The notes under the pieces were generated by a model, which did not search any database, was not told the DNA's origin, and saw nothing but the letters and a program-made list of their open reading frames with translations. From Onthophagus taurus (taxonomy: Eukaryota; Arthropoda; Insecta; Coleoptera; Scarabaeidae), in contig NC_091970.1 of the NCBI RefSeq assembly GCF_036711975.1, positions 11,787,501 to 11,851,500 of the forward strand: a stretch of 64,000 bases of DNA. Reading direction: 5' to 3'. Within the stretch, counting starts at the first letter, position 1; every line of letters begins with the position of its first letter. Position numbers and translations under genes: made by a program. Below are positions 10,424 to 22,100 of the stretch, piece after piece.

Positions 10424-10560
10424 GTCTGTATCTTCCTGTAGGTGGCTGGCTCCAGTAGGTTCATCATTTTGTCGTCGTATTCTTTCCTGTCCATAACAAC
10501 GGTAGCAATCCCCTTTGTCTGCTGGTAACACGACGATTTCTGACTTTTTTAAAAATAACG
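10424..10560 (-). pseudogene. Penelope-like element reverse transcriptase N-terminal fragment
   Basis: Minus strand reads KKSEIVVLPADKG, then one frame over ATVVMDRKEYDDKMMNLLEP and ATYRKIQTC. The LPADKGNxTVVMDxxxYxxK block is diagnostic of Penelope-like RTs. It ends abruptly at the start of the DUF4817-type gene, which therefore inserted here, or the RT was broken at this point. Confidence 0.8.
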
Positions 10561-10712
10561 TCAACAGAGAAGATGGCTGGAAGCTTAGCAGAACATGGAA
10601 GATGGTGGTGAACACGAAGACCTCTTCCCGCCTCACACCGGACGCGACGCAATTAGTTAATAATTAGCTTGTAATTAGTGTTAACTGATTATTAATTAGT
10701 TTTCCGACTTAT

Positions 10713-11896
10713 ACAGGGTGTCACATAAAAATGCCCCAAGCTGTAACTCTGTCATTTACATTCCGATTTTCATGAGCGAAGTATCAAAGGAAATAGTTTT
10801 ATAAATACTATGACTCATGCTACAAATAAATTTTTTCCAAGACCATCTTTAATTTCGGTCGATTATTAACTTTTGTTTTTCAAATTGCTCCATATATTTT
10901 TCTTCACGTCATTGGATAGAGATTTTTTTTCTGAATCCATTGATGTGCAATACATACATTTTGAATGTAATTTTAGCAGAGAAAAAACACCTGTATATAC
11001 GCAGGTTGTCCCACAAGAATGCCGCAAGCTGTAACTCTGTCATTTACTTTCCGATTTTCATGAACGAGGTATCAAATGAAATGGTTTGATGAATGCTATG
11101 GTTCATGCTACAAATAAACTTTTTCCAATGCCCTCTTCAATTTCATGCGATTATCTACTTTTGATTTTCAAATTGCGCGTTATGTTTTTCTTCACGTTAT
11201 TGAATAGAGAATTTTTTCTGAACCCATTGATTTATAATACATTAACATTAATTGTAATTTTAGCAGAGAAAAACAATTAAAGCATTTTCCGAACATTGTC
11301 TTAGTCACTTTTGTAACAGTGTAGTGTGCCATGGAAAAAAATAACGCGCAAAACTGATAACAGTCATTAAATGTTATTTCAATGCCCGAAGCAGTTGTAA
11401 ATGATACTTATAAGTTGTTTTGTTATTTTTTCCATGCCACACCACAGTATAACACAAGTAACTTTAAGAGAATGCTATTTTAATGTTTTTCTATGCTACA
11501 ATTACAATTAATGTTGATGTGTTACACATTAATGGATTGAGAAAAAGAATCTCTATCCAATAGCGTGAAGAAAAACATACCGAGCAATTTGAAAATCAAA
11601 AGTTGACAATCGTTTGAAATTGAAGATGGCGTTGGACCTGTATATATACAGGTGTCTTCTTTCTGCTAAAATTACATTTCAAATGGATGTATTGTTCGTG
11701 AATGGATTCAGAAAAACAATCTCTATCCAATGACGTGATGAAAAATATACGCAACAATTTGAAAAACAAAAGTTAATAATTGCTTGAAATTGAAGATGGC
11801 GTTGGAAAAATTTTATGTGTAGCATGAATCATAGTATTTATAAAACCATTTCATGTAAATAACAGTGCTACAGGTTTGGGCGTTTTTTGTGTGACA
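10713..11896. mobile_element. Double-nested fold-back MITE (CAGGGTGTCACA ends)
   Basis: Outer ends ACAGGGTGTCACATA (10713) and its complement TGTGTGACACCCTGT (to 11896). Two diverged direct copies (10713-10998; 10999-11290) both contain CAAGCTGTAACTCTGTCATT and ACTTTTG-TTTTCAAATTGC words. Each has an inverted partner on the right (11465-11650; 11651-11896). The centre near 11390 is a smaller palindrome (GTGTGCCATGGAAAAAA against its complement). No coding capacity. Confidence 0.75.
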
Positions 11897-11897
11897 C

Positions 11898-12036
11898 CCT
11901 GTATATAGTTACCGATTTTTGATCTCGTCACTTCGAACCAGTTTCTGAAGAAGGTTGCAACATGGCATCCGAAACGTCAAAAACGCATGGCAAAACACGA
12001 AAGTTTCTAGTTTTAGTTCTAATTTTAGTTTAATTT
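11898..12036 (+). repeat. Right inverted terminal repeat (pLTR-like)
   Basis: Partner of 8151-8308 in opposite orientation. It abuts the fold-back MITE on its inner side and is followed outward by a 27-bp tail and the target duplication. Confidence 0.65.
11941..11984 (+). ncRNA. Hammerhead-ribozyme-like core (right repeat)
   Basis: Plus strand: GTTT (11941), CTGAAGA (11945-11951), a stem II candidate to 11970, GAAA (11971-11974), CGTC (11975-11978), AAAAAC. Same layout as the left copy. Here the stem II palindrome is changed at two bases (AGGTTG instead of ATGTTG), which weakens it further. Confidence 0.45.
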
Positions 12037-12063
12037 ACACCGGCTGTGAAAGCCTTCGTACTT

Positions 12064-12077
12064 AAATCTGGATAATT
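12064..12077. repeat. 14-bp target-site duplication, right copy
   Basis: AAATCTGGATAATT, identical to 8137-8150 and in the same orientation. The intervening 3913 bp can be removed to restore the mariner-like N-terminal reading. Confidence 0.75.
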
Positions 12078-12113
12078 TGATAGCGTTGTTCAAGCGTCAA
12101 TCTGTTCATGATG
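12064..12113 (-). pseudogene. Mariner-like transposase, separated N-terminus
   Basis: Reading leftwards from ATG at 12113 gives MNRLTLEQRYQIIQIYFKN, the start of this mariner-type family. It runs into the 14-bp sequence 12064-12077, which recurs at 8137-8150. From there the same frame continues as QSSIRITYR at about 8110-8135. This piece and 7130-8150 are one gene split by the insertion. Confidence 0.75.
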
Positions 12114-12590
12114 ATTTGCCAGAGTATACTGATCATAAATATCAAAAAGTGAGTGCAGTATCACAGTTAACCCTTTCGTAAGTTCTATCTGGCTTAAAAA
12201 AACATCCTCTATATATTGTACTCTTATATCCTTAACCATCACCGTGAGATTGCGTAGTATGACTTATGATAGTCGATACTAAATGGGCATTCTCTATGTT
12301 GTTGCGTATATGTATAAATAGCGCAGTCATAATTACGATGATATTTTACTCCTAAGACTTCATGTCCTGGTATCTTTCCTCTAATTCTGAGTTGTATATA
12401 CGAAAATACAACCACAGGAATAAAGATCGGTGAAGGAATGGCAGAACACGTAACAATTAACGAAAAATCATCCCTCAAGTACATTTTATATATTTTCTTA
12501 TTAAACGTTTAATACAAACCTAAAAATTATTCAACAAAATAACGCAAACTAAACTTAAATAACAGTTTGTTTCTTATTCTAACTTTTCCT
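12114..12590. other. Unannotated stretch 3' of the BRAT1-like gene
   Basis: An 81-codon minus frame (12239-12484) has no recognisable family and starts in low-complexity DNA. Nothing else supported. Confidence 0.5.
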
Positions 12591-12594
12591 ATTA

Positions 12595-12608
12595 TTTATT
12601 TATTTATT
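12595..12608 (-). terminator. Probable polyadenylation signals of BRAT1-like gene
   Basis: Tandem TTTATT on plus (AATAAA on minus) about 70-80 bp past the stop codon of the minus-strand gene. Confidence 0.5.
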
Positions 12609-12677
12609 TTTTTTTCAGTTTAAATCCTAAATATTTGGAGTGTTTATGTGTTTTATTACACATTTTAAATTTTCAGT

Positions 12678-15596
12678 CTAATAGCAATCCATTTCGTTAA
12701 CTTTTGAGCACCTTTTAGTATCGTAATCTTTTAATATATCATCTAACAAAGACCCAAAATCATCCAAAGTAGCTAACCACGAAGTTTTCGACCGCAAAAT
12801 CGCGTCCAAATCGGTATCAATCGCCTTTAAAAAATCATCGACACTAATCAATTGATTACGTTTCTCAATCCCTTCGAAATTCTCTTCGACATAAAGCGAA
12901 TTTGAAACATTTTCTAACAAATTTAAATCAGTTGTGTTCACAATTTCGTTAATTATCTGATCGGAAATGGATAAATTTGTGTTTTCTGTTACAAATTGGT
13001 CGTTTTCTGCTACATTTAAGCTACAACTTTGAGATGGGATTTGATTGCAATTTTGGATGTATTGAAGTTGTAAGTCTTCAAACGATTTTTTACGTTCTGG
13101 GATTAGTTTATACATCCTTAATAAAATCACAAACTTTTTAACTTTTTCAATCGACGTTCTAACAACTTCTAAATCACAATCGTCGTTTAATCCACGAATT
13201 AAAACGGTTAAACACCCGGTTAGTTCTAATTTTTTTAAAACCTTCTTTAGCCGTATTTTAATCGCGTTATCGGTTAATCGAATAATCTTTTTTTGTTCCC
13301 TTGAAAATGTAATTTCAGGAAACGCATTATCGATCATCCCTTGTTCTTCGAGATGATTCAAAATCACTTTCCCCCAAAAATCCAACGAATTCGTTTTCAC
13401 CTCCCAATGAAAATCTTTCGTGGCCGCATAAAACATCGAATCATACACCACATCGATTAAATCACCCGGAAATTCTTGATATTCATAAATAATTCGGATA
13501 AATTTCGCGATTTCAACACGCACGATCGCCTCCGGTTCGGATTTAACCCGAATCAAACTCGTTTTAATTAGATCTTTCTTCAAATTGATGATTTCCAGCC
13601 AAAAATCGTTTATTTTTATGATTTCTTGCAAACACTTCCAACAAGAAGCGCGCACAAACGACTCAGAATCATTTAAAACCAATTTTATAACGAAATCTAA
13701 CAAATTTGAGGTTTTAATTAAATCCCGAAACCCCGGAAATTTCGAATAAGAAAAATCCAAGATCGTTTTTAACACCTCTAAGGCGGAATCGCGAATTTCC
13801 CAGTTTAAATCGCTCAAATTGTTTAATAATAACGGCCCTAATTGGTTCAAACACGAATCTTGGGTGTTATCGAGTAATAAAGTTAAATTTGGCGACATGT
13901 ACTTCGAAATCGATAAATTTAGCAGCTTTAAAGCTTCGATTTTAACGCGGTAATTCCACGTGGGGATTGGCAAGTTTAAAAAATCGATTGTTACGTTTAA
14001 GACGCAAATCGTTTCGACGCTTTCCGACCAAGTTATGTTGTTTTCGTTGATTAAAACGGATAAGCAATTAATGAGGTTGATGAAATACGAGGGGTTTTTT
14101 AAAAACATTTCGACGTTCTCGCGTTGTTCTTGATTCACCCCGATCGATTCTTTAAGAAACATCGTGATGTCTTTAAACGAATAAACGCAACCTTGAAACA
14201 CTAAAATGGCGCGACTCCTTCGAAAATTTTTCCTCCCGTTTAAAATATTCCTCAAAGCGGCGATCGCCAAGGGGAAAATATCCGGGAATTGGATCAATTG
14301 GTCCTTAAATTGAAACGCAATCCTCGTCACGCCCTCACTCATCGTTTTAAACAACTTCGAAATAAACTCATCGCGAATCTCATCGATGTCCAAATCGGTG
14401 ATAACTTTCCCGCAATGATTAAACGTAACCACAATAATCGGGAGGAGCTCAATCGGGACTAAATGATTCTCTAATTTTAATAACGCAGTTTCATTCGTGG
14501 GCTTCTCAATGCGTTTTGATAAAAAATTCCAACTTTGGCTGGCGAAAAAACAGATTTTGAGCACGTTTAAATGTTGGTGTTTCGAAATTTTTAATGATAA
14601 CAATTTAATTATTGATGCTCCACAAGATCGGAGCGAATCTGGCGGGATTAAACGCGATTTAATCGACGCCGTTTTTATAAAGAACGTTAATAACAAACAA
14701 TTATCGATTTCTGATGTAAAATCGATCGATTTAGAACAATTTGAGTAGTTCCATAAAATGTTTTCGATCGAAAACGTTAAAATGAATAAATTAGCGACGC
14801 GGAAATCGTTATTTTCGTAATTATTAACGTTTTGGGATAAAAAATTATCGAAAATGTACAAAATTAATTTTAGAATTGGCTCAGAACGTCTTTTTAAGAC
14901 GTCCTCATCGATTTCTTTGCCAAAACTTTCGCAAACTAAGCACTCATTTAGTTTCCCCACGATGTTTTTTACAACTAATTTACAAAAAATCTCGTTAAAA
15001 TCAATGCTTTTTTTTAACAAGCAAACAATAAACTCTGAAGATTCTCGAATTACATAAATTGTGTTTGATTGTAAACTAAAATTTAATATTTCTCTCCAAT
15101 TATCAGTGGAAATTAACCAATCTAACCCTAACTTATGCTCTAAAAGGGAGGATAACATCTTTATAAACCCTAATTTTACAATTGGAGACGTCGCTGGGGA
15201 CTTAATTTTTAATAAAGTCGTTAAACTATTATAAATATTAAACGTTTTAAAGTACGTAAAGCGTTCATCACTTTTTGATAGTAACCCAACGAGGTTTAAA
15301 ATAAAAATTGAAGCTGTTTTTGATGGATTTGTATGGTTCTCCCAAACTGATACAGCTTCAATAATCCATTCCGTTAAAATTGGAAGATTTTGAATGTTTT
15401 GAGAGAAATCTAAAAAAATAACTTTCGACATAACCTCAAAAAAAAAATTTTTTAATTTTTTACCTTGGTCGTATTTTCCTGAAAGATGTGCTATGAAAGT
15501 GTTTAAATAAAGATCGTTGGAGATTTCGTACGTTGGATCCAACAACTTGGTTAATAATCTCTTGATTTTCGACTCGTAACGAGCCGTTATATCCAT
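12678..15596 (-). CDS. BRAT1: BRAT1-like HEAT-repeat protein
   Basis: Single uninterrupted exon. An in-frame ATG 12 codons upstream (15632) exists, but the MDITARYESK start at 15596 fits the MD.. start of the family better, giving about 972 residues against roughly 820 in the human protein as I recall it. The protein is almost entirely helical with HEAT-like repeats. Two conserved-looking repeats are NWEIRDSALEVL near residue 600 and HWEVKTNSLDFWGK near residue 730. The last six residues are NEMDCY, a Cys-Tyr end that I recall as conserved in BRAT1 and placed in the INTS11 nuclease. BRAT1 acts with ATM/BRCA1 signalling and Integrator endonuclease assembly. The assignment rests on motifs and architecture, not on an alignment. 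Divergently placed to the SMYD-like gene, with about 14 kb of satellite between them. Confidence 0.7.
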   Translation of the reverse strand: MDITARYESKIKRLLTKLLDPTYEISNDLYLNTFIAHLSGKYDQGKKLKNFFFEVMSKVIFLDFSQNIQNLPILTEWIIEAVSVWENHTNPSKTASIFILNLVGLLSKSDERFTYFKTFNIYNSLTTLLKIKSPATSPIVKLGFIKMLSSLLEHKLGLDWLISTDNWREILNFSLQSNTIYVIRESSEFIVCLLKKSIDFNEIFCKLVVKNIVGKLNECLVCESFGKEIDEDVLKRRSEPILKLILYIFDNFLSQNVNNYENNDFRVANLFILTFSIENILWNYSNCSKSIDFTSEIDNCLLLTFFIKTASIKSRLIPPDSLRSCGASIIKLLSLKISKHQHLNVLKICFFASQSWNFLSKRIEKPTNETALLKLENHLVPIELLPIIVVTFNHCGKVITDLDIDEIRDEFISKLFKTMSEGVTRIAFQFKDQLIQFPDIFPLAIAALRNILNGRKNFRRSRAILVFQGCVYSFKDITMFLKESIGVNQEQRENVEMFLKNPSYFINLINCLSVLINENNITWSESVETICVLNVTIDFLNLPIPTWNYRVKIEALKLLNLSISKYMSPNLTLLLDNTQDSCLNQLGPLLLNNLSDLNWEIRDSALEVLKTILDFSYSKFPGFRDLIKTSNLLDFVIKLVLNDSESFVRASCWKCLQEIIKINDFWLEIINLKKDLIKTSLIRVKSEPEAIVRVEIAKFIRIIYEYQEFPGDLIDVVYDSMFYAATKDFHWEVKTNSLDFWGKVILNHLEEQGMIDNAFPEITFSREQKKIIRLTDNAIKIRLKKVLKKLELTGCLTVLIRGLNDDCDLEVVRTSIEKVKKFVILLRMYKLIPERKKSFEDLQLQYIQNCNQIPSQSCSLNVAENDQFVTENTNLSISDQIINEIVNTTDLNLLENVSNSLYVEENFEGIEKRNQLISVDDFLKAIDTDLDAILRSKTSWLATLDDFGSLLDDILKDYDTKRCSKVNEMDCY

Positions 15597-15965
15597 TTTG
15601 ACTTCGATTATTTCATGAAACCAACATACCACGTTTATATGTGTAATTAACAGTTTTAAGAATATGTCGAATTTAACGACATCAATCGGTTTTAAAAGTG
15701 AATAACTTTGATTTTTCGATTATAAAAAAAAATTACCAATTATGGTGTAAATAAGATAACGCAAAACGTCAAATGTCAAAATGAACGGTTGCCAACTTTG
15801 AAAAATCGAAAATTACTAAATATTTAATTTCAATGAAAATAATTATTTTTGCTTATTAATTACTTTAGTTTTGATTAAGTCTTATAGAAATTTGTAAAGC
15901 AATGATTTATATCGTAATTTAAAACTAAAAATAGGTTTGGCTACCAATGAATATTTTCAATTCCA
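15597..15965 (-). promoter_or_regulatory. 5' flank of BRAT1-like gene
   Basis: The AT-rich stretch between the BRAT1-like start and a MITE remnant must hold its promoter. No TATA box at a convincing distance is seen. A GACGTC-free, ACGTCAAATGTCAAAATG-type word occurs near 15766-15783. Confidence 0.35.
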
Positions 15966-15971
15966 TATTAC

Positions 15972-16125
15972 ACATATACAGAATGATTCACATAAGAACC
16001 GACACAGAGACATGTAAAGGACAATAAATTAAGATGATTTAACGCAACTTATCTCTATACTAAGTTGTACCCCTGAGGAGTTATAGGCCTTCAAAGATGG
16101 GTCTTAAATTTTTAAAACATTGAAT
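15972..16125 (+). mobile_element. MITE end fragment bordering satellite 1
   Basis: ATACAGAATGATTCACATAAG and the downstream word AAATTAAGATGA match the inverted MITE end at 40130-40216 (ACAGGGTGATTC..AAAAATTAAGATGAAT on its minus strand). It runs straight into the first satellite monomer, with GAGGAGTTATAGGCC between. Confidence 0.5.
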
Positions 16126-19100
16126 ATCTTCGTTATCAAAATCCCCATAATGTCAAAATTGAGTACTTTTATTTCAAAATCGATCATTACTCAAAAATTA
16201 ATTGTGATGGAGGAAAGTTTTTTTGAAATAAATTGTTTATTATGAACTAAAAAGATATTATTGATAAACAGATTTTGTTTAGATGTAATGATTTTCTAGT
16301 GATAAAGAAAAAACCACCAAAATGTCAAAATTGAGTACTTTTGGTTTTAAAATCGGTCATAACTCAAAAATTAATTGTGATGGAGGAAAGTTTTTTTGAA
16401 ATAAATTGTTTATTATGAACTAAAAAGATATTATTGATAAACAGATTTTGTTTAGATGTAATGATTTTCGAGTGATAAAGAAAAAATCCCCATAATGTCA
16501 AAATTGAGTACTTTTGTTATCAAAATCGATCATTACTCAAAAATTAATTGTGATGGAGGAGAGTTTTTTTGAAATAAATTGTTTATTATGAACTAAAAAG
16601 ATATTATTGATAAACAGATTTTGTTTAGATGTAATGATTTTCTAGAGATAAAGAGAAAATCCCCATAATGTCAAAATTGAGTACTTTTGTTATCAAAATC
16701 GATCATTACTCAAAAATTAATTGTGATGGAGGAAAGTTGTTTGGAAATAAATTGTTTATTATGAACTAAAAAGATATTATTTATGAACAGATTTTGTTTA
16801 GATGTAATGATTTTCTAGTGATAAAGAAAAAACCACCAAAATGTCAAAATTGAGTACTTTTGGTTTTAAAATCGATCATAACTCAGGAATGAAAGGTGAT
16901 GGCGAAAAGTTTTTTAGGAATAAATTGTTTATTATGAACTAAAAAAATATTATTGATGAACAGATTTAGTTTAGATGTAATGATTTTCTAATCATAAAGA
17001 AAAAATCCCCTTAAGGTCAAAATTGAGTACTTTTGTTATCAAAATCGATCATTACTCAAAAATTAATTGTGATGGAGGAAAGTTTATTGGAAATAAATTG
17101 TTTATTATGAACTAAAAAGATATTATTGATAAACAGATTTGGTTTAGATGTAATGATTTTCTAGTGATAAAGAAAAAATCCCCATAATGTCAAAATTGAG
17201 TACTTTTGTTATCAAAATCGATCATTACTCAAAAATTAATTGTGATGGAGGAAAGTTTTTTGGAAATAAATTGTTTATTATGAACTAAAAAGATATTATT
17301 GATAAACAGATTTAGTTTAGATGTAATGATTTTCTAATGATAAAGAAAAAATCCCCTTAATGTCAAAATTGAGTACTTTTGTTATCAAAATCGATCATTA
17401 CTCAAAAATTAATTGTGATGGCGAAAAGTTTTTTTGAAATAAATTGTTTATTATGAACTAAAAAGGCATCATGCATAAACAGATTTGGTTTAGTTGTAAT
17501 GATTTTCTAGTGATAAAGAAAAAACCACCAAAATGTCAAAATTGAGTACTTTTGGTTTTAAAATCGATTATAACTCGGGAATGAAAGGTGATGGCGAAAA
17601 GTTTTTTAGGAGTAAATTGTTTATTATGAACTAAAAAGATATTATTGATAAACAGATTTTGTTTAGATGTAATGATTTTCTAGTGATAAAGAAAAAATCC
17701 CCATAATGTCAAAATTGAGTACTTTTGTTATCAACATCGATCATAACTCAAAAATTAATTGTGATGGAGGAAAGTTTTTTTGAAATAAATTGTTTATTAT
17801 GAACTAAAAAGACATCATCCATAAACTGATTTGGTTTAGTTGTAATGATTTTCTAGTGATAAAGAAAAAACCACCAAAATGTCAAAATTGAGTACTTTTG
17901 GTTTTAAAATCGATCATTACTCAAAAATTAATTGTGATGTAGGAAAGTTTTTTTGAAATAAATTGTTTATTATGAACTAAAAAGACATCATCCATAAACA
18001 GATTTGGTTTAGTTGTAATGATTTTCTAGTGATAAAGAAAAAATCACTAAAATGTCAAAATTGAGTACTTTTGGTTTTAAAATCGATCATTACTCAAAAA
18101 TTAATTGTGATGTAGGAAAGTTTTTTTGAAATAAATTGTTTATTATGAACTAAAAAGACATCATCCATAAACAGATTTGGTTTAGTTGTAATGATTTTCT
18201 AGTGATAAAGAAAAAATCCCCTTAATGTCAAAATTGAGTACTTTTGTTATCAAAATCGATCATTACTCAAAAATTAATTGTGATGGAGGAAAGTTTTTTT
18301 GAAATAAATTGTTTATTATGAACTAAAAAGACATCATCCATAAATAGATTTGGTTTAGTTGTAATGATTTTCTAGCGATAAAGAAAAAACCACCAAAATG
18401 TCAAAATTGAGTACTTTTGGTTTTAAAATCGATCATAACTCAGGAATGAAAGGTGATGGCGAAAAGTTTTGTTGAAATAAATTGTTTATTATGAACTAAA
18501 AAGGCATCATGCATAAACAGATTTGGTTTAGTTGTAATGATTTTCTAGTGATAAAGAAAAAACCACCAAAATGTCAAAATTGAGTACTTTTGGTTTTAAA
18601 ATCGATTATAACTCGGGAATGAAAGGTGATGGCGAAAAGTTTTTTAGGAGTAAATTGTTTATTATGAACTAAAAAGATATTATTGATAAACAGATTTTGT
18701 TTAGATGTAATGATTTTCTAGTGATAAAGAAAAAATCCCCATAATGTCAAAATTGAGTACTTTTGTTATGAACATCGATCATAACTCAAAAATTAATTGT
18801 GATGGAGGAAAGTTTTTTTGAAATAAATTGTTTATTATGAACTGAAAAGACATCATCCATAAACTGATTTGGTTTAGTTGTAATGATTTTCTAGTGATAA
18901 AGAAAAAACCACCAAAATGTCAAAATTGAGTACTTTTGGTTTTAAAATCGATCATTACTCAAAAATTAATTGTGATGGAGGAAAGTTTTTTTGAAATAAA
19001 TTGTTTATTATGAACTAAAAAGATATTATTGATAAACAGATTTTGTTTAGATGTAATGATTTTCTAGTGATAAAGAAAAAATCCCCATAATGTCAAAATT

Positions 19101-22100
19101 GAGTACTTTTGTTATCAAAATCGATCATTACTCAAAAATTAATTGTGATGGAGGAAAGTTTTTTTGAAATAAATTGTTTATTATGAACTAAAAAGATATT
19201 ATTGATAAACAGATTTTGTTTAGATGTAATGATTTTCTAGTGATAAAGAGAAAATTCCCATAATGTCAAAATTGAGTACTTTTGTTATCAAAATCGATCA
19301 TTACACAAAAACAAACTGTGATGGAGGAAAGTTTTTTTGAAATAAATTGTTTATTATGAACTAAAAAGATATTACTGATGAAGAGATTTTGTTTAGATGT
19401 AATGATTTTCTAGTGATAAAGTAAAAAATCCCCATAATGTCAAAATTGAGTACTTTTGTTATCAAAATCGATCATTACTCAAAAATTAATTGCGATGGAG
19501 GAAAGTTTTTTTGAAATAAATTGCTTATTATGAACTAAAAAGATATTATTGATGAACAGATTTTGTTTAGATGTAATGATTTTCTAGTGATAAAGAGAAA
19601 ATCCCCATAATGTCAAAATTGAGTACTTTTGTTATCAACATCGATCATAACTCAAAAATTAATTGTGATGGAGGAAAGTCTTTTTGAAATAAATTGTTTA
19701 TTATAAACTAAAAAGACATCATCCATAAACTGATTCGGTTTAATTGTAATGATTTTCTAGTGACAAAGAAAAAATCACTAAAATGTCAAAATTGAGTACT
19801 TTTGGTTTTAAAATCGATCATAACTCAGGAATGAAAGGTGATGGCGAAAAGTTTTTCAGGAATAAATTGTTTATTATGAACTAAAAAGATATTATTGATG
19901 AACAGATTTTGTTTAGATGTAATAATTTTCTAGAGATAAAGAGAAAATCCCCATAATGTCAAAATTGAGTACTTTTGTTATCAAAATCGATCATTACTCA
20001 AAAATTAATTGTGATGGAGGAAAGTTTTTTTGAAATAAATTGTTTATTATGAACTAAAAAGATATTATTGATAAACAGATTTTGTTTAGATGTAATAATT
20101 TTCTAGAGATAAAGAGAAAATCCCCATAATGTCAAAATTGAGTACTTTGTTATCAAAATCGATCATTACTCAAAAATTAATTGTGATGGAGGTAAGTTTT
20201 TTTTAAATAAATTGTTTATTATGAACTAAAAAGATAGTATTGATGAACAGATTTTGTTTAGTTGTAATGATTTTCTAGTGATAAAGAAAAAATCACCAAA
20301 ATGTCAAAATTGAGTACTTTTGGTTTTAAAATCGGTCATAACTCAGGAATGAAAGGTGATGGCGAAAAGTTTTTTAGGAATAAATTGTTTATTATGAACT
20401 GAAAAGATATTATTGATAAACAGATTTTGTTTAGATGTAATGATTTTCTAGTGATAAAGAGAAAATCCCCATAATGTCAAAATTGAGTACTTTTGTTATC
20501 AAAATCGATCATTACTCAAAAATTAATTGTGATGGAGGAAAGTTTTTTGAAATAAATTGTTTATTATGAACTAAAAAGTCATCATCCATAAACAGATTTG
20601 GTTTAGTTATAATGATTTTCTAGTGATAAAGAAAAAATCACCAAAATGTCAAAATTGAGTACTTTTGGTTTTAAAATCGATCATAACTCAGGAATGAAAG
20701 GTGATGGCGAAAAGTTTTTTAGGAATAAATTGTTTATTATGAACTAGAAAGATATTATTGATGAACAGATTTTGTTTAGATGTAATGATTTTCTAGTGAT
20801 AAAGAAAAAATCCCCATAATGTCAAAATTGAGTACTTTTGTTATCAAAATCGATCATTACTCAAAAATTAATTGTGATGGAGGAAAGTTTTTTTGAAATA
20901 AATTGTTTATTATGAACTAAAAAGACATCATCCATAAACAAATTTAATTTAGATGTCATGATTTTCTAGTGATAAAGAAAAAACCACCAAAATGTCAAAA
21001 TTGAGTACTTTTGGTTATAAAATCGATCATAACTCAAGAATGAAAGGTGATGGCGAAAAGTTTTTTAGGAATAAATTGTTTATTATGAACTAAAAAGACA
21101 TAATCCATAAACAGATTTGGTTTAGTTATGATGATTTTCTAGTGATAAATAAAAAATCACCAAAATGTCAAAATTACGTACTTTTGGTTTCAAAATCGAT
21201 CATAACTCGGGAATGAAAGGTGATGACGAAAAGTTTTTTAGGAATAAATTGTTTATTATGAACTAAAAAGATATTATTGATAAACAGATTTTGTTTAGAT
21301 GTAATGATTTTCTAGTGATAAAGAAAAAATCCCCATAATGTCAAAATTGAGTACTTTTGTTATCAACATCGATCATAACTCAAAAATTAATTGTGATGGA
21401 GGAAAGTTTTTTTGAAATAAATTGTTTATTATGAACTAAAAAGATATTATTGATAAACAGATTTTGTTTAGATGTAATGATTTTCTAGTGATAAAGAAAA
21501 AACCACCAAAATGTCAAAATTGAGTACTTTTGGTTTTAAAATCGATCATAACTCAGGAATGAAAGGTGATGGCGAAAAGTTTTTTAGGAATAAATTGTTT
21601 ATTATGAACTAAAAAGATATTATTGATAAACAGATTTTGTTTAGATGTAATGATTTTCTAATGATAAAGAAAAAATCCCCTTAATGTCAAAATTGAGTAC
21701 TTTTGTTATCAAAATCGATCATTACTCAAAAATTAATTGTGATGGAGGAAAGTTTTTTTGAAATAAATTGTTTATAATGAACTAAAAAGATATTATTGAT
21801 GACCAGATTATGTTTAGATGTAATGATTTTCTAGTGATAAAGAGAAAATCCCCATAATGTCAAAATTGAGTACTTTTGTTATCAAAATCGATCATTACTC
21901 AAAAATTAATTGTGATGGAGGAAAGTTTTTTTGAAATAAATTGTTTATTATGAACTAAAAAGATATTATTGATAAACAGATTTTGTTTAGATGTAATGAT
22001 TTTCTAGTGATAAAGAGAAAATCCTCATAATGTCAAAATTGAGTACTTTTGTTATCAAAATCGATCATTACTCAAAAATTAATTGTGATCGAGGAAAGTT

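Larger units (their letters stand above)
8151..12063 (-). mobile_element. Penelope-like element with inverted terminal repeats (composite)
   Basis: Two inverted repeats of roughly 140-160 bp lie at each end (about 8151-8308 and 11898-12036). A 27-bp unmatched tail lies at 12037-12063, and a perfect 14-bp direct duplication flanks the whole. A Penelope-type RT piece is read on the minus strand at 10424-10560. Inverted LTR-like ends, a short extra tail at one side and variable-length target duplications are known features of Penelope-like elements. Inside lie later insertions: the DUF4817-type transposase gene (9309-10423), its inverted fragment (9006-9306) and the fold-back MITE (10713-11896). 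Most of the RT and any GIY-YIG domain are gone. Confidence 0.6.

Noticed and set aside
12239..12484. 81-codon minus frame downstream of the BRAT1-like gene
   Set aside because: No recognisable domain, no splice or promoter support; likely chance.
14497..15057. Plus-strand frames of 67-83 codons inside the BRAT1-like gene
   Set aside because: They are antisense shadows of a 972-codon gene with clear protein features on the other strand.
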